This document shows positions 45,256 to 54,682 of a stretch of 64,000 nucleotides of DNA, piece by piece (within the stretch, counting starts at the first letter, position 1; every line of letters starts with the position of its first letter). The position numbers and the translations under genes were made by a program. Under the pieces are notes generated by a model that saw nothing but the letters and a program-made list of their open reading frames with translations, did not search any database and was not told the DNA's origin. This DNA is from Bacillus sp. X1(2014) (GTDB taxonomy: Bacteria; Bacillota; Bacilli; Bacillales_B; DSM-18226): assembly GCF_007678255.1 (NCBI RefSeq), contig NZ_VEED01000002.1, positions 310,001-374,000 on the forward strand. Reading direction: 5' to 3'.

Positions 45256-46251
45256 TTATGCAAAACGATAGTAAATCAATAAAAACGTTGCTAGTACAAA
45301 AATGAAGTTTAAGAATACAAAGATAAATTGATCTGTTTTTGTTTTATGCATTTTTATTGGCGGGTTATAGAATGAAACACCTTCAATTATAAAGATAATT
45401 AACACAATGTGAATCATGAAATGGCCTATGACTTCTGTCATTCCAAAAAGCATCGTGGTTGAGATGAAAATAGCAGTGACAACAAAACCTAACACTCGGT
45501 TTAAAACACCGACTACTAATAAATAGCCAACGACAAATTCAATAAATGCTGCCATAACAACAAATATACTCGGTTCAAAGCCAAATGTTGGCACATGATG
45601 GTTTGCGACAATATCTAAAGCCATACTTGGATAAACCCATTTTTCAACGGCTACCCAGCTAAGCGATAATCCTGTCCCTAAATACAGAAATGGAAATCCA
45701 GCTTGCTCTAGTTTCGTATTTCCTACCAATAATACACCTATAATGGCTACGTAAAATCCGTAATCTAACATATAGAAAATTCCATGATGGATCGTCACAT
45801 AAATAAATAATCCTAATAAAATCGATGCACCAATTTTTGTAGAAATATGATGTGGAATCAATAAGAACCCAATTGTCACCCATGTTAATACTGTAATGAT
45901 CGTACTACTAACATGGAACTCAGGAGCAAAAAGAGTTCCATTCACCATTTGGATCATCAGCGCAACGGCCGTTCCGTACTTTAACAAATATCTAGAATAC
46001 TTTCTTAAACTGGAGAGACGATCCTCCATTTTTTTCACTGGACCCCATTGGGCCATTTTTGGAATGATTAATGGTAATGACGCTAATACAACAGCTGCCA
46101 CAAGAGCTAAGAGTAAAAACATCGGTGATAATATATTTTCAATAGACTCCTTATGCGGCACCACATTTGTGAACCACTTCACATGAGCTTGCGCAAAAAT
46201 TGGTGTCATAATAAGCCCTAATGTTAATAGTATCTGAAATATCTTTTTCAT
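45256..46251 (-). CDS. DoxX-like integral membrane protein
   Basis: A 331-residue protein with a short signal-like segment (residues 1-22, ending AQAH) and about eight transmembrane helices. The late half, from FEPSIFVVMAAFIEFVVGYLLVVG, resembles DoxX/DoxD-type membrane proteins, but the match is weak. Two conserved-looking His residues (HHIST, HHGIFY) occur between helices. Function not known. It diverges from a flavoprotein gene. Confidence 0.6.
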   Translation of the reverse strand: MKKIFQILLTLGLIMTPIFAQAHVKWFTNVVPHKESIENILSPMFLLLALVAAVVLASLPLIIPKMAQWGPVKKMEDRLSSLRKYSRYLLKYGTAVALMIQMVNGTLFAPEFHVSSTIITVLTWVTIGFLLIPHHISTKIGASILLGLFIYVTIHHGIFYMLDYGFYVAIIGVLLVGNTKLEQAGFPFLYLGTGLSLSWVAVEKWVYPSMALDIVANHHVPTFGFEPSIFVVMAAFIEFVVGYLLVVGVLNRVLGFVVTAIFISTTMLFGMTEVIGHFMIHIVLIIFIIEGVSFYNPPIKMHKTKTDQFIFVFLNFIFVLATFLLIYYRFA

Positions 46252-46503
46252 CAGTAATCCCCCTAGTAAATATAAACAACATGAATATAGTGATAATATA
46301 CAACACTCTTGCCTCCTCTAACCATCTTAAAATTGAATAATTTGTGAAATATTTCACAAATATTACATTCTAATTGTATTTTTCATGTGAAGAGGAGTGC
46401 TAAGTCACTGTCTATTAACACTATTTAATTCATGGCAATACAATCTAGTAGAATTGTATGCTATCATATTCAAGTAAATTATTAATAGGAGGCGTTTCAC
46501 CCC

Positions 46504-47844
46504 TTGTCCAGATTTGAAAGAGCAATAATTATTGGTGGAGGCATCTCAGGGAAATTAGCAGCACGTGTTGTGTCTGATTTTTTCAAAGAGGTAATGATTA
46601 TCGAACGTGATCAAGAACCTCAAGGCCCATTTCCAAGAAAAGGTGCCTCACAAGGTGAACATTTACATGCACTCCTCCAAGCTGGTGAGCATGGTCTCGA
46701 GGCAATGTTTCCAGGTATAACAAAGAAATTTCACTCAAGTGGCGCAGTGAAAATAAACTCTACGCAGGGTCTAGCATGGTTCCACCATGGTGTCTGGAAA
46801 TTACGTTTTAATGGAGAATACACGACAACCCTGCAAACTCGCCCACATTTAGAGTGGCATATTGACCAATACATAAAAGCTATACCGAACGTAACCTTTC
46901 TATATAATCACACGGTCGAAAACTATATTTATCAAGAAGAAAAGAATAGAATTGCGGGTGTCGATGTTATCGATAGCAGTGGCTCTGAAAAAAATCTAAC
47001 AGCGAACCTTGTTATAGATGCAAGTGGTGTGAGCAGTCTTTCTAGTAGTTGGCTAAACAAACGTGGCATTTCTATACCTGAACAAAAGGTGAAAATTGGG
47101 TTAAGTTACATTAGTAAATCTTTTCAACTGCCTGAGAACGGTGAAAGGGATTGGGAAATTAAAATCGTTTATCCTAACCCGCCACATGAAAAAATAGGCG
47201 GTACCATCTCAAAGGTAGAGGGAAATCGTTATATTGTCACACTCAATGGCTATCATAATGAGGTAAACGAAAAAGAGGTAGTAAAAAGTGATAATAGCTT
47301 TATAGACCTTACAAAAAAATTACCTAAATTAGATATCTACCATGAAATAAAGGATGCAGTCCCTCTTTCCGGCACCTCGGTCTATCGTGTACCACATATC
47401 GTTTGGAGACAATTTAATAGGGTAAAGAATCTGCCCGACGGACTGTTATTGATTGGTGATACGGTTTGCAGAATTGATCCCGTCTTTGGTCAAGGCATGA
47501 GTATTGCTGTTTTAGAGGCATTAAAGTTAAAAGAACTCCTTCAGAATGAAAGTCATGATCTTCTAAAAGTCACTAATAATTTCCATAAACAAGAAGCAAA
47601 AATCATCGCCCCTATTTGGAATATGGTGATTACAGAAGATTTTCGCTATCCCGAGACCATTGGTAAAAAACCTGCAGGTCTTTCCATTCAGCAATGGTAC
47701 GCTAAAAAGATTTTCCTCTTATCATCGGAAAATCAAGAAATATATAATTCGTTCATCAAAGTCATGAACCTAATTCGTCCGATGACCATCCTAATGAGCC
47801 CTCGAATTATCAAACAGGTATTGAAAAAGACCTTATCAAAATGA
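46504..47844 (+). CDS. FAD-dependent monooxygenase-type oxidoreductase
   Basis: A 446-residue flavoprotein of the para-hydroxybenzoate hydroxylase fold. The FAD fingerprint IIGGGISGKLAA is at 9-20 and the second one, LLLIGDTVCRIDPVFGQGMSIA, near residue 320, matches the GD motif of group A flavin enzymes and geranylgeranyl-reductase-like proteins. The RKGASQGEHLHALLQAG stretch is characteristic of a Bacillus-type subgroup with unknown substrates. The start is TTG, about 10 nt after AGGAGG. The 13-bp motif and a terminator follow. Confidence 0.82.
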   Translation: MSRFERAIIIGGGISGKLAARVVSDFFKEVMIIERDQEPQGPFPRKGASQGEHLHALLQAGEHGLEAMFPGITKKFHSSGAVKINSTQGLAWFHHGVWKLRFNGEYTTTLQTRPHLEWHIDQYIKAIPNVTFLYNHTVENYIYQEEKNRIAGVDVIDSSGSEKNLTANLVIDASGVSSLSSSWLNKRGISIPEQKVKIGLSYISKSFQLPENGERDWEIKIVYPNPPHEKIGGTISKVEGNRYIVTLNGYHNEVNEKEVVKSDNSFIDLTKKLPKLDIYHEIKDAVPLSGTSVYRVPHIVWRQFNRVKNLPDGLLLIGDTVCRIDPVFGQGMSIAVLEALKLKELLQNESHDLLKVTNNFHKQEAKIIAPIWNMVITEDFRYPETIGKKPAGLSIQQWYAKKIFLLSSENQEIYNSFIKVMNLIRPMTILMSPRIIKQVLKKTLSK

Positions 47845-47874
47845 TTTTATTATGGGCCATCGTCCCTCAAATAG

Positions 47875-47887
47875 GGTGTCAGGCACC
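47875..47887 (+). repeat. 13-bp dispersed motif, copy 4
   Basis: GGTGTCAGGCACC, 30 nt after the stop of the flavin oxidoreductase gene, same orientation, before a terminator hairpin. Confidence 0.85.
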
Positions 47888-47923
47888 AGTAGTTAATAAA
47901 AGCAGGTCCATTTAAATTAGTTA

Positions 47924-47954
47924 GGACCTGGTTCTATATGAAAGAACCAGGTCC
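47924..47954 (+). terminator. terminator between convergent genes
   Basis: Perfect 11-bp stem GGACCTGGTTC / GAACCAGGTCC with a 9-nt loop, followed by CTTTTATCC on the plus strand. Confidence 0.83.
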
Positions 47955-47969
47955 CTTTTATCCTTCTAA

Positions 47970-49244
47970 TCAGCTGCTCTTCAAATTATCCATTTTATTT
48001 AGCAATGGAGTTTCATTCAAAGTCCGTAATTTTTTTATATCTACTCGTATCAAGAGTGAGATCACTAATGCAATGATAAACATCCCCGAAAATACAAGAA
48101 GGGTTCCTTGGTAGCTTCCAGTTGTTTCCCGAATCCATGAGACGAATATCGGACCGACTAAACCGGCTGCAGCCCAGGATGTCAAAATGTAGCCGTGAAT
48201 GGCGCCCAACTGCTTCGTTCCAAATAGGTCGCCTATATAGGCTGGTATCGAAGAAAATCCTCCCCCATAACAGGTCATAATCATATAAACAATAATTGAA
48301 AACAGAATACCCACTGTTAGGTTTGGTAAAACAAAGAAGGCAACAATCTGGAAAGCAAAAAATAGAGTATACACATTTGGTCGTCCAATGTAATCAGAAA
48401 TAGTCGCCCAAAGAATACGCCCGGAACCATTAAATAACCCCATAATTCCAACCATCGTCGCAGCAGATGCGGCTGTCATTCCTACTAGCTCTTGTGCCAT
48501 TGGTGATGCAACGGAGAGAATGGCAATCCCACAGGTTATGTTGATAAAAAGCATAATCCATAAAGCCCAAAATTGTCTTGTTTTTACCGCTTCATTTGCC
48601 GTTAATTGTCTAAGATCCTGTTTTATCTTTTTATTGCCTGAAGTTTCAACTGTTGAATCAAAACCTTTAGGTACCCAACCCGCTTTTGGCGGAGCAAGGT
48701 ATTGAGCGGAACAAAAAATGACTAGAAAATATGTACCGCCAAGAATATAAAAGGTGTTGGAAATGCCGTATGTTTGGATTAAGTGATTCATGATCGGACT
48801 GCTGATCATTGCTGCAAAGCCAAACCCCATAATAGCAAGTCCCGTTGCCAATCCTCTTCGATCAGGGAACCATTTAACCAATGTTGACACTGGTGTAATA
48901 TAGCCAACCCCTAAGCCAATACCTGCAATGACACCATAAAATAAATAGAGTAATAGTAACGATTCAAAGTGTACAGCTGCCCCAGCCCCAGCAACTCCGA
49001 CGCCAAAAAATAAAGAACTAAGTGTTCCAGACACTCTTGGTCCGAATTTCTCAACAAAGTGGCCTAAGAAAGCCGCGGATAAACCTAAAAATAATATCGC
49101 TAAACTAAAGGTAAAAGAAATCTGTTTTAGCCCCCAGCCCATTTGCTGCTGTAATGGGTTTGTAAATACACTCCATGCATAGACAGATCCTATCGAAATA
49201 TGTATCCCAACTGCCGAAAGAGCAATAAGCCATCTATTTTTCAT
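47970..49244 (-). CDS. OFA-family MFS transporter (oxalate/formate antiporter type)
   Basis: A 424-residue major-facilitator transporter with 12 helices. Marks of the OFA family are WLIALSAVGIHISIGSVYAWSVF, the GPRVSGT region after helix 2-3, and GVGYITPVSTLVKWFPDRRGLATG between helices 4 and 5. The family moves oxalate, formate or related carboxylates. The start is uncertain among in-frame ATGs at 49262, 49256 and 49244; the last was chosen because GAGGGG precedes it by 4-5 nt. Confidence 0.85.
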   Translation of the reverse strand: MKNRWLIALSAVGIHISIGSVYAWSVFTNPLQQQMGWGLKQISFTFSLAILFLGLSAAFLGHFVEKFGPRVSGTLSSLFFGVGVAGAGAAVHFESLLLLYLFYGVIAGIGLGVGYITPVSTLVKWFPDRRGLATGLAIMGFGFAAMISSPIMNHLIQTYGISNTFYILGGTYFLVIFCSAQYLAPPKAGWVPKGFDSTVETSGNKKIKQDLRQLTANEAVKTRQFWALWIMLFINITCGIAILSVASPMAQELVGMTAASAATMVGIMGLFNGSGRILWATISDYIGRPNVYTLFFAFQIVAFFVLPNLTVGILFSIIVYMIMTCYGGGFSSIPAYIGDLFGTKQLGAIHGYILTSWAAAGLVGPIFVSWIRETTGSYQGTLLVFSGMFIIALVISLLIRVDIKKLRTLNETPLLNKMDNLKSS

Positions 49245-49542
49245 CTGACCCCTCATCCCCATTTCACATAATATTTTTTATAAATTCAAAATACAAATTA
49301 ATCTTTTAAATATTTTTACTCCTTATGCATTGTTTGTTATTTGACTATATTAACCTACAATTTTATGTATTTCAAGCAAAACATTTAATTAAAAAACGAA
49401 TTATAATTAATGATTTTTTAATAATGTTCGTGTTTTTACCAAAGGGCACATTTAGGTCTTTCGCCTTTTTTTCTATTTTCATAAAACATCTTCAAAGGAA
49501 ACCGCATACAATGTTACAAACAAGGACAGGAGGTGAAATTAG

Positions 49543-49773
49543 ATGGGTTCTAACCATTGTTCCTGTGGCATTTTTGCAATTTTTCTTGGATTTTTAACAG
49601 GTGCCATTTGGTTATTGTTTGGATTATTGTGGGTGACTTCATTGCTTGGAGTAATCGGCCTAGTCGGTTTAATTGTTACCGTTCTAAAATTCCTTATCAT
49701 TTTAATTGGCTTCCTTGCATTCCTTATCTTTGGATTATGCGTATTTAAGAAGGCATGGCATCACTGTAAGTGA
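49543..49773 (+). CDS. small hydrophobic membrane protein (76 aa)
   Basis: A 76-residue protein with an N-terminal CSCG pair and two or three hydrophobic helices from about residue 9 to 65, ending KKAWHHCK. The ribosome site AGGAGGTG is strong and a perfect terminator follows the stop. It looks like a real small membrane protein, but its role is unknown. Cys and His at both ends might bind metal. Confidence 0.6.
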   Translation: MGSNHCSCGIFAIFLGFLTGAIWLLFGLLWVTSLLGVIGLVGLIVTVLKFLIILIGFLAFLIFGLCVFKKAWHHCK

Positions 49774-49817
49774 AATAGCATGCAGGATTAAGCCGCCTTG
49801 GATTTATATATTTTGTG

Positions 49818-49844
49818 AGGACAGCCTCAACTAGAGGCTGTCCT
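49818..49844 (+). terminator. terminator of the 76-aa gene
   Basis: Perfect 11-bp stem AGGACAGCCTC / GAGGCTGTCCT with a 5-nt loop, followed by TTTCATTT. Confidence 0.85.
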
Positions 49845-49869
49845 TTTCATTTCATACAAATAAAAAAAA

Positions 49870-49907
49870 GCGGGCAACTAGGGCTGTTTAATGCCCTGTT
49901 GTCCCGC
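49870..49907 (-). terminator. terminator of glnA
   Basis: GCGGGCAACTAGGGC pairs with GCCCTGTTGTCCCGC (two mismatches), short loop, followed on the minus strand by TTTTTTTTA. Confidence 0.83.
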
Positions 49908-49915
49908 TATTTAAA

Positions 49916-51280
49916 TTAGAATTTAGAATGATAATTATCGATTTCCCATGCATGAACAGCTGTACGGTAGCTGTCCCATTCTGCTTTCTTCATCGAAACA
50001 TACTCGTTGTATACGTGCTCACCTAGTGTATTCGCCGCAATATCTCCTGATTCTAATTCTTTTATGGACTCTGCTAAACTTCCAGGCAAGCTATCGATGC
50101 CACGGAAGGCTCTTTCCTCTTCTGACATATGGAAGATATCTTCATTAATTGGAGCTGGTGCTTCTAGTCCTTTTTCGATTCCATCTAGACCTGCAGAGGC
50201 AATCACCGCAAACGTTAAGTAAGGGTTAGCTGATGGATCTGGGCAACGTAATTCAACACGTGTCGCAAGGCCTTTTTTGGCTGGAATACGAATTAACGCT
50301 GAACGGTTAGACGCAGACCAAGCAAGATAACAAGGAGCTTCATATCCTGGCACTAATCGCTTATAAGAGTTTACTAGCGGGTTTGTTACTGCAGTAAAGC
50401 TCTTCACGTTTTCTAGAACACCTGCAATGAATTGATAGGCTTTTTCAGATAATTGTAGCTCATCGGATGGATCGAAAAAGGCATTTTCGCTTCCTTCAAA
50501 GAATGACATATTGACATGCATTCCAGAACCATTGATTCCAAATACTGGTTTTGGCATAAATGTAGCATGCATTCCGAATTTCTTTGCTACTGTCTTCACG
50601 ACCCATTTATATGTAGTGGAAAGGTCAGCAGCCGTTAATACATCTGCATATTTAAAGTTAATTTCATGTTGCCCTTCAGCTACTTCATGGTGAGAAGCCT
50701 CAATTGTGAAGCCCATTGCTTTTAAGGCACGGTAAATTTCTAAACGAACGCGCTCGCCAAGGTCATGTGGAGAGGGCTCGAAGTAACCAGCTTTATCACC
50801 AAGTTCTTGTGTAGCATAACCATTTTCATCTGTTTTAAAAAGGAAAAATTCTAACTCTGGACCTACTGAAATCGTGTATCCATGTTTCTCGGCACGATCA
50901 ACTGTTTTCTTAAGAACATTTCTTGTATCTCCTTCAAACAAGGATCCGTCTGGGTTCTTTACAGAACATAGGAATCTAGCTTCTGAATAACCGTTTTCAA
51001 CTGTCCAAGGAAGAACAGCAAAAGTAGCTAAATCTGGTTGTAAATAAAGATCTGATTTATTAATAGGTGAGAAACCCTTAATAGAAGAACCATCAAACAT
51101 CATCTTACCTTCGACGACATCTTCAAATTGCTCAACTGTTACAGTAACGTGCTTTAAGATTCCTTCGATATCGACAAATTGCAAGTGTAATAGTTCAACA
51201 CTTTTTTCGTTGATAATTTCTTTAATTTGTTCAAGAGTAGTTGCTGCTACTGGTGCGTTTGAAATTAATGTTTCTGTCAT
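49916..51280 (-). CDS. glnA: glutamine synthetase type I (stand-alone copy)
   Basis: A 454-residue enzyme that makes glutamine from glutamate, ammonia and ATP. The metal and nucleotide sites are in GPELEFFLF, EASHHEVAEGQHEINF and NGSGMHVNMS, and the catalytic loop is NSYKRLVPGYEAP. It has an N-terminal extension of about 10 residues relative to B. subtilis GlnA. At the position of B. subtilis Arg62, which mediates glutamine feedback inhibition, this protein has Pro72 (GSSIKGFSPINKSD), so control may differ. It has no adjacent glnR, unlike the usual glnRA operon, and may be a second synthetase. A GlnR/TnrA-type site lies just upstream. Confidence 0.93.
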   Translation of the reverse strand: MTETLISNAPVAATTLEQIKEIINEKSVELLHLQFVDIEGILKHVTVTVEQFEDVVEGKMMFDGSSIKGFSPINKSDLYLQPDLATFAVLPWTVENGYSEARFLCSVKNPDGSLFEGDTRNVLKKTVDRAEKHGYTISVGPELEFFLFKTDENGYATQELGDKAGYFEPSPHDLGERVRLEIYRALKAMGFTIEASHHEVAEGQHEINFKYADVLTAADLSTTYKWVVKTVAKKFGMHATFMPKPVFGINGSGMHVNMSFFEGSENAFFDPSDELQLSEKAYQFIAGVLENVKSFTAVTNPLVNSYKRLVPGYEAPCYLAWSASNRSALIRIPAKKGLATRVELRCPDPSANPYLTFAVIASAGLDGIEKGLEAPAPINEDIFHMSEEERAFRGIDSLPGSLAESIKELESGDIAANTLGEHVYNEYVSMKKAEWDSYRTAVHAWEIDNYHSKF

Positions 51281-51302
51281 GTCACTTTACCTCGCAATTT
51301 CA

Positions 51303-51319
51303 TGTTATATTTTATTACA
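51303..51319. promoter_or_regulatory. GlnR/TnrA operator
   Basis: TGTTATATTTTATTACA matches the consensus TGTNANAWWWTMTNACA at every position on both strands. It sits about 10-27 nt downstream of the likely transcript start and 23 bp before the glnA start codon, suggesting repression when nitrogen is plentiful. Confidence 0.85.
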
Positions 51320-51336
51320 TCAATTAATATAAAATG

Positions 51337-51365
51337 ATTATAATAAAAAAAGAATAGTTTGACAA
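51337..51365 (-). promoter_or_regulatory. sigma-A promoter of glnA
   Basis: On the minus strand TTGTCA (51365-51360), 17 nt, TATAAT (51342-51337). The transcript start would be near 51330. Confidence 0.8.
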
Positions 51366-51545
51366 TCCTTTTTAGTAAATTTTTTGAATATTTATTCCGA
51401 TATTTTAGTAAGCGTTTTCATAATATACCTGATTAAACCTAATATCCTCATACTATCTGGCAAACCTCGTGTTAATATTTATGCAAAAATGTGTATAAAA
51501 TTAAAATAATAAGCAGAACTAGGTCTCACTTTTTAGCTAAAAGAA

Positions 51546-51580
51546 AAAACAGCTGCTAGAGAGATCCTAACAACTGTTTT
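51546..51580 (-). terminator. terminator of sstT
   Basis: AAAACAGCTGCTAG pairs with CTAACAACTGTTTT using two G-T pairs, 7-nt loop, and the minus strand continues as TTTTTCTTTT. Confidence 0.8.
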
Positions 51581-51604
51581 GAATTCAACCTATTAATCTA
51601 ATTT

Positions 51605-52843
51605 TTATGATGCTTTTTGAATAGTAATGCTTTTCCCTTGTTTTCGCTTTTCATTAAATTCAGCCGTTGCCGTGAAAAGTACGTCTGTAGATGAATTTAA
51701 TGCAGTTTCAAAAGAATCTTGTAAAACACCGATGATAAAGCCAACCCCAACGACCTTCATGGCAACATCCATCGGAATTCCAAATAAACTGCAAGCTAGT
51801 GGGATCAGCAATAAGGAACCGCCCGCAACACCTGATGCACCACAAGCACAGACAGCTGACAGAACGCTTAGGATAATGGCTGTCGGAATGTCCACTTCAA
51901 TATTTAATGTATTGACCGCTGCTAGTGTTAGAACAGAAATAGTAACAGCCGCACCTGCCATATTGATGGTTGCACCTAGAGGAATGGAAACGGAATAAGT
52001 ATCTTTATCCAAACCCAGTTTTTCACATAATTTCATATTAACTGGAATATTTGAAGCGGAGCTGCGTGTAAAGAATGCCGTAATTCCGCTTTCCTTTAAG
52101 CACATAAATACAAGTGGGTATGGATTTTGACGAGTTGCAGCGAACACAATGATCGGATTAACAACCAGCGCCACAAATACCATACAGCCAAGCAAAACAG
52201 CAAGCAATTTCCCGTAACTTAGTAATGACGATACTCCATTAGTTGTAATAGATTCAATGACAAGGCCCATAATTCCAAATGGAGCAAACTTGATTACCCA
52301 TGTAACCAGTTTGGACACCGCATCTGAAAAGTTAGAAATCATTGTTTTAGTTGTATCAGGAGCATTTTTTAACGCAAAACCAAGGAGTACCGCCCAAGCT
52401 AAAATACCAATATAGTTCGCATTGTAAATAGCTTTAACTGGGTTATCAACCACGTTTAACAATAATGTTTTTAGAACCTCTACCACACCGCCTGGAGCTG
52501 CTAATTCCTCCGAACCGGTTGCAAGTGTTAAGGTGACTGGAAATATAAAGCTGACAATAACAGCAACTAATCCAGCTAAAAAGGTACCTAAAAGATAAAG
52601 AAAAATAATCGATTTCATATTTGTTTTGTGACCACTCTTATGTTGAGCGATGGCTGACATTACCAAGAAGAGCACAAGCACTGGTGCGATTGCTTTAAGA
52701 GCTCCCACGAACAAAGAACCCAAAATGACAACGGGCTTTGCTACTGCCGGGACCGTAACAGCTAGAATAATACCAATAATCAAACCGACAATTATTTGCT
52801 TTACCAGACTGATTTGATTCCACTTGTACACTAGACTTTTCAT
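51605..52843 (-). CDS. sstT: serine/threonine sodium symporter
   Basis: A 412-residue transporter of the dicarboxylate/amino acid:cation symporter family. It has about eight transmembrane helices and re-entrant loops with [33 protein letters not shown] and [17 protein letters not shown]. These match SstT, which takes up serine and threonine with Na+. ATG start. A good promoter lies upstream. It is followed by a strong terminator. Confidence 0.92.
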   Translation of the reverse strand: MKSLVYKWNQISLVKQIIVGLIIGIILAVTVPAVAKPVVILGSLFVGALKAIAPVLVLFLVMSAIAQHKSGHKTNMKSIIFLYLLGTFLAGLVAVIVSFIFPVTLTLATGSEELAAPGGVVEVLKTLLLNVVDNPVKAIYNANYIGILAWAVLLGFALKNAPDTTKTMISNFSDAVSKLVTWVIKFAPFGIMGLVIESITTNGVSSLLSYGKLLAVLLGCMVFVALVVNPIIVFAATRQNPYPLVFMCLKESGITAFFTRSSASNIPVNMKLCEKLGLDKDTYSVSIPLGATINMAGAAVTISVLTLAAVNTLNIEVDIPTAIILSVLSAVCACGASGVAGGSLLLIPLACSLFGIPMDVAMKVVGVGFIIGVLQDSFETALNSSTDVLFTATAEFNEKRKQGKSITIQKAS

Positions 52844-52944
52844 CGAATTCCCCCACTAGTTTAAGATAATTGCATATTTATAGTTCATTTAGGTGTACAT
52901 ATTCTCTCTCTACTTTATTACTGAACTATTTTCTAACTAATAGT

Positions 52945-52973
52945 ATTATAGTGAATATTTAGATATATTACAA
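52945..52973 (-). promoter_or_regulatory. sigma-A promoter of sstT
   Basis: On the minus strand TTGTAA, 17 nt, TATAAT (52950-52945), about 95 nt before the start codon. The remaining gap 52974-53130 shows nothing I can assign. Confidence 0.7.
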
Positions 52974-53130
52974 TAGTATTTTTAATCCTTAAATGGAAGC
53001 GTCAAACGTAATCGAGTTTTTTACGTAATTTAATTCCAAAACGTCCTTCATTATCTTTGAATATAAGGTTGTGGAAATGGAGACTAAAAAGATTGACTCG
53101 GTAATTGAATAGAGAAAAGTCTAAATAAAG

Positions 53131-53170
53131 AGGAGTGTTTCATGGTGCCTGACACCAATGCAACACTCCT
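53131..53170. terminator. terminator with the 13-bp motif in its loop
   Basis: AGGAGTGTT (53131-53139) pairs with AACACTCCT (53162-53170), followed by TTTTTC. The loop contains motif copy 5 (53144-53156). It lies 15 nt beyond the DinB stop. Confidence 0.82.
53144..53156 (-). repeat. 13-bp dispersed motif, copy 5
   Basis: Reads GGTGTCAGGCACC on the minus strand, the orientation of the DinB gene, within the loop of that gene's terminator. Confidence 0.85.
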
Positions 53171-53185
53171 TTTTCATTCCAACAT

Positions 53186-53635
53186 CTATCTCCTATAGAT
53201 AATATAGTCTAAAATAACAGGCTCGGTATCATTGGCCCTTAATAGTTGATTGATCTGTCCTCGGTGATATTGACCATGCAGGGCAACGTGGGTCAAGATG
53301 TCCCTTACGGAATTCTTAAACTCTATGCCTTGACTGTTTCTATAGGACACTATCTGTTCGAGTGCAGGATCAGTTATACTCGATAGGAATTCTTTAAAGT
53401 TTTGATTATTACGGTTAGCCATTACAGCACAAGCTTCTAAACTAACCTCTGCCCAGATTGGCAAATTTGAACTGTCTGATCCTTTTAACCTAGTCAACCA
53501 CACTTGTTCGGTGAGAAGGATATGTGAGAATAGCCTGTTTATTTGTTCATTCTCCCCTTCCATTTTTTGCAAGGTTTCAAGAATCCGTTGATTAGACCAA
53601 TGTAAATGCTCAAACATATTTCGGATTGTTTCCAA
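53186..53635 (-). CDS. DinB-family protein
   Basis: A 149-residue four-helix-bundle protein of the DinB/YfiT family. The metal-binding histidines are in MFEHLHWSNQ, LTEQVW and THVALHGQYHRGQINQLL. Some members act as thiol-dependent metalloenzymes (bacillithiol S-transferases); many are damage-inducible. The start is TTG after GGAGG. This gene precedes the terminator that carries the dispersed motif. Confidence 0.88.
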   Translation of the reverse strand: METIRNMFEHLHWSNQRILETLQKMEGENEQINRLFSHILLTEQVWLTRLKGSDSSNLPIWAEVSLEACAVMANRNNQNFKEFLSSITDPALEQIVSYRNSQGIEFKNSVRDILTHVALHGQYHRGQINQLLRANDTEPVILDYIIYRR

Positions 53636-53724
53636 GTGTACACCTCCATAAAAAATGAATATTCAACTAAAGTTTATTATGCATAGAGTATGAACCTATT
53701 CGTACTCTCAGTGAAAATACAGAT

Positions 53725-54483
53725 CTAATCTTCATAAACTTTATGTGCATGATATTTAAATCCAAGATATTGATAGTTTTGTTTTCTATACATTTCTCTT
53801 GGAGTGTCTTCACCATCCGCAACTAAAATGATGGTCTTATCGAAAAATTTCTCCATAACAAATTTTTGCAGCCTGCTGCCAATTCCTTTTTTCTGAAAGT
53901 TTTCATCTACCACCAAACCATCAATTTCGGCTGTATCATTCGTAATTATTACATCTACTGAACCAGCGGGAACACCTTTATAATAGGCAAGCAGTTGTTG
54001 AATATTCTTATCTTCATAATTTCGTTTAGCCAATTCTCTTTTTTGATTTGCAAATTCAGAACCCAACTCTAAATCGTGCTTATACTGCAATTCAAGAAAA
54101 GTTTCAAGGTTTTTATCCTTCACAACTTGTACCTCTATATCCGGGTTGTCTTTCACCAAAGGAAATTGTTTAGGCTGGATTGCGTACAATTCGAGAAAAC
54201 CAATCCTATAACCTGCTTCATTCATATAAGCAACTAATTCCTCTGCTAGTTTTTCGTTTGGAGGAAAATAAAACTTAACGTGCTTTTGACCCTTTTTTAA
54301 ATGATAGTTTCGTAAATAAATTTCAGCGCCCTTAAATTCTGACAAAGATGGAGATCTTTTAAACTCTATAAAATTACTATCATATCTAAGTAGCATTTCT
54401 GGATAATGAATGTGTTTGTATTGATCATTTTCAAATACCACATTTCCTACAACATAAATATTTTCAAAAGTTATATGTCTCAT
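53725..54483 (-). CDS. GNAT-family N-acetyltransferase
   Basis: A 252-residue protein whose C-terminal third is a GNAT fold. Motif A, VVDENFQKKGIGSRLQKFVME, carries the acetyl-CoA-binding QKKGIG loop. The N-terminal region is an unrelated alpha/beta segment. The start is the ATG at 54483, about 9 nt after AAGGGG; an in-frame upstream ATG at 54537 lacks a ribosome site. Substrate unknown. Confidence 0.82.
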   Translation of the reverse strand: MRHITFENIYVVGNVVFENDQYKHIHYPEMLLRYDSNFIEFKRSPSLSEFKGAEIYLRNYHLKKGQKHVKFYFPPNEKLAEELVAYMNEAGYRIGFLELYAIQPKQFPLVKDNPDIEVQVVKDKNLETFLELQYKHDLELGSEFANQKRELAKRNYEDKNIQQLLAYYKGVPAGSVDVIITNDTAEIDGLVVDENFQKKGIGSRLQKFVMEKFFDKTIILVADGEDTPREMYRKQNYQYLGFKYHAHKVYED

Positions 54484-54589
54484 TAATTTTATCCCCTTTT
54501 CCGTAAATGCCCGACCACATGGATCATCCAAATTCATTATATACTTTTTCTACCTCTGTTGGATTAATTTACATTTTAAGAAATTAAAA

Positions 54590-54632
54590 AAGCCCTAGCG
54601 CCCTTCAAAATTGTTGAATGGGCCTAGGGCTT
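54590..54632 (-). terminator. terminator of the RraB-like gene
   Basis: AAGCCCTAG and GCCC-TTCAA pair with TTGAA-GGGC and CTAGGGCTT; followed on the minus strand by TTTTTTAATT. Confidence 0.8.
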
Positions 54633-54682
54633 TCAAAATCCAATTGTAAGTCCTGAACAAAAAAATAGAAGCACCAATTTAT

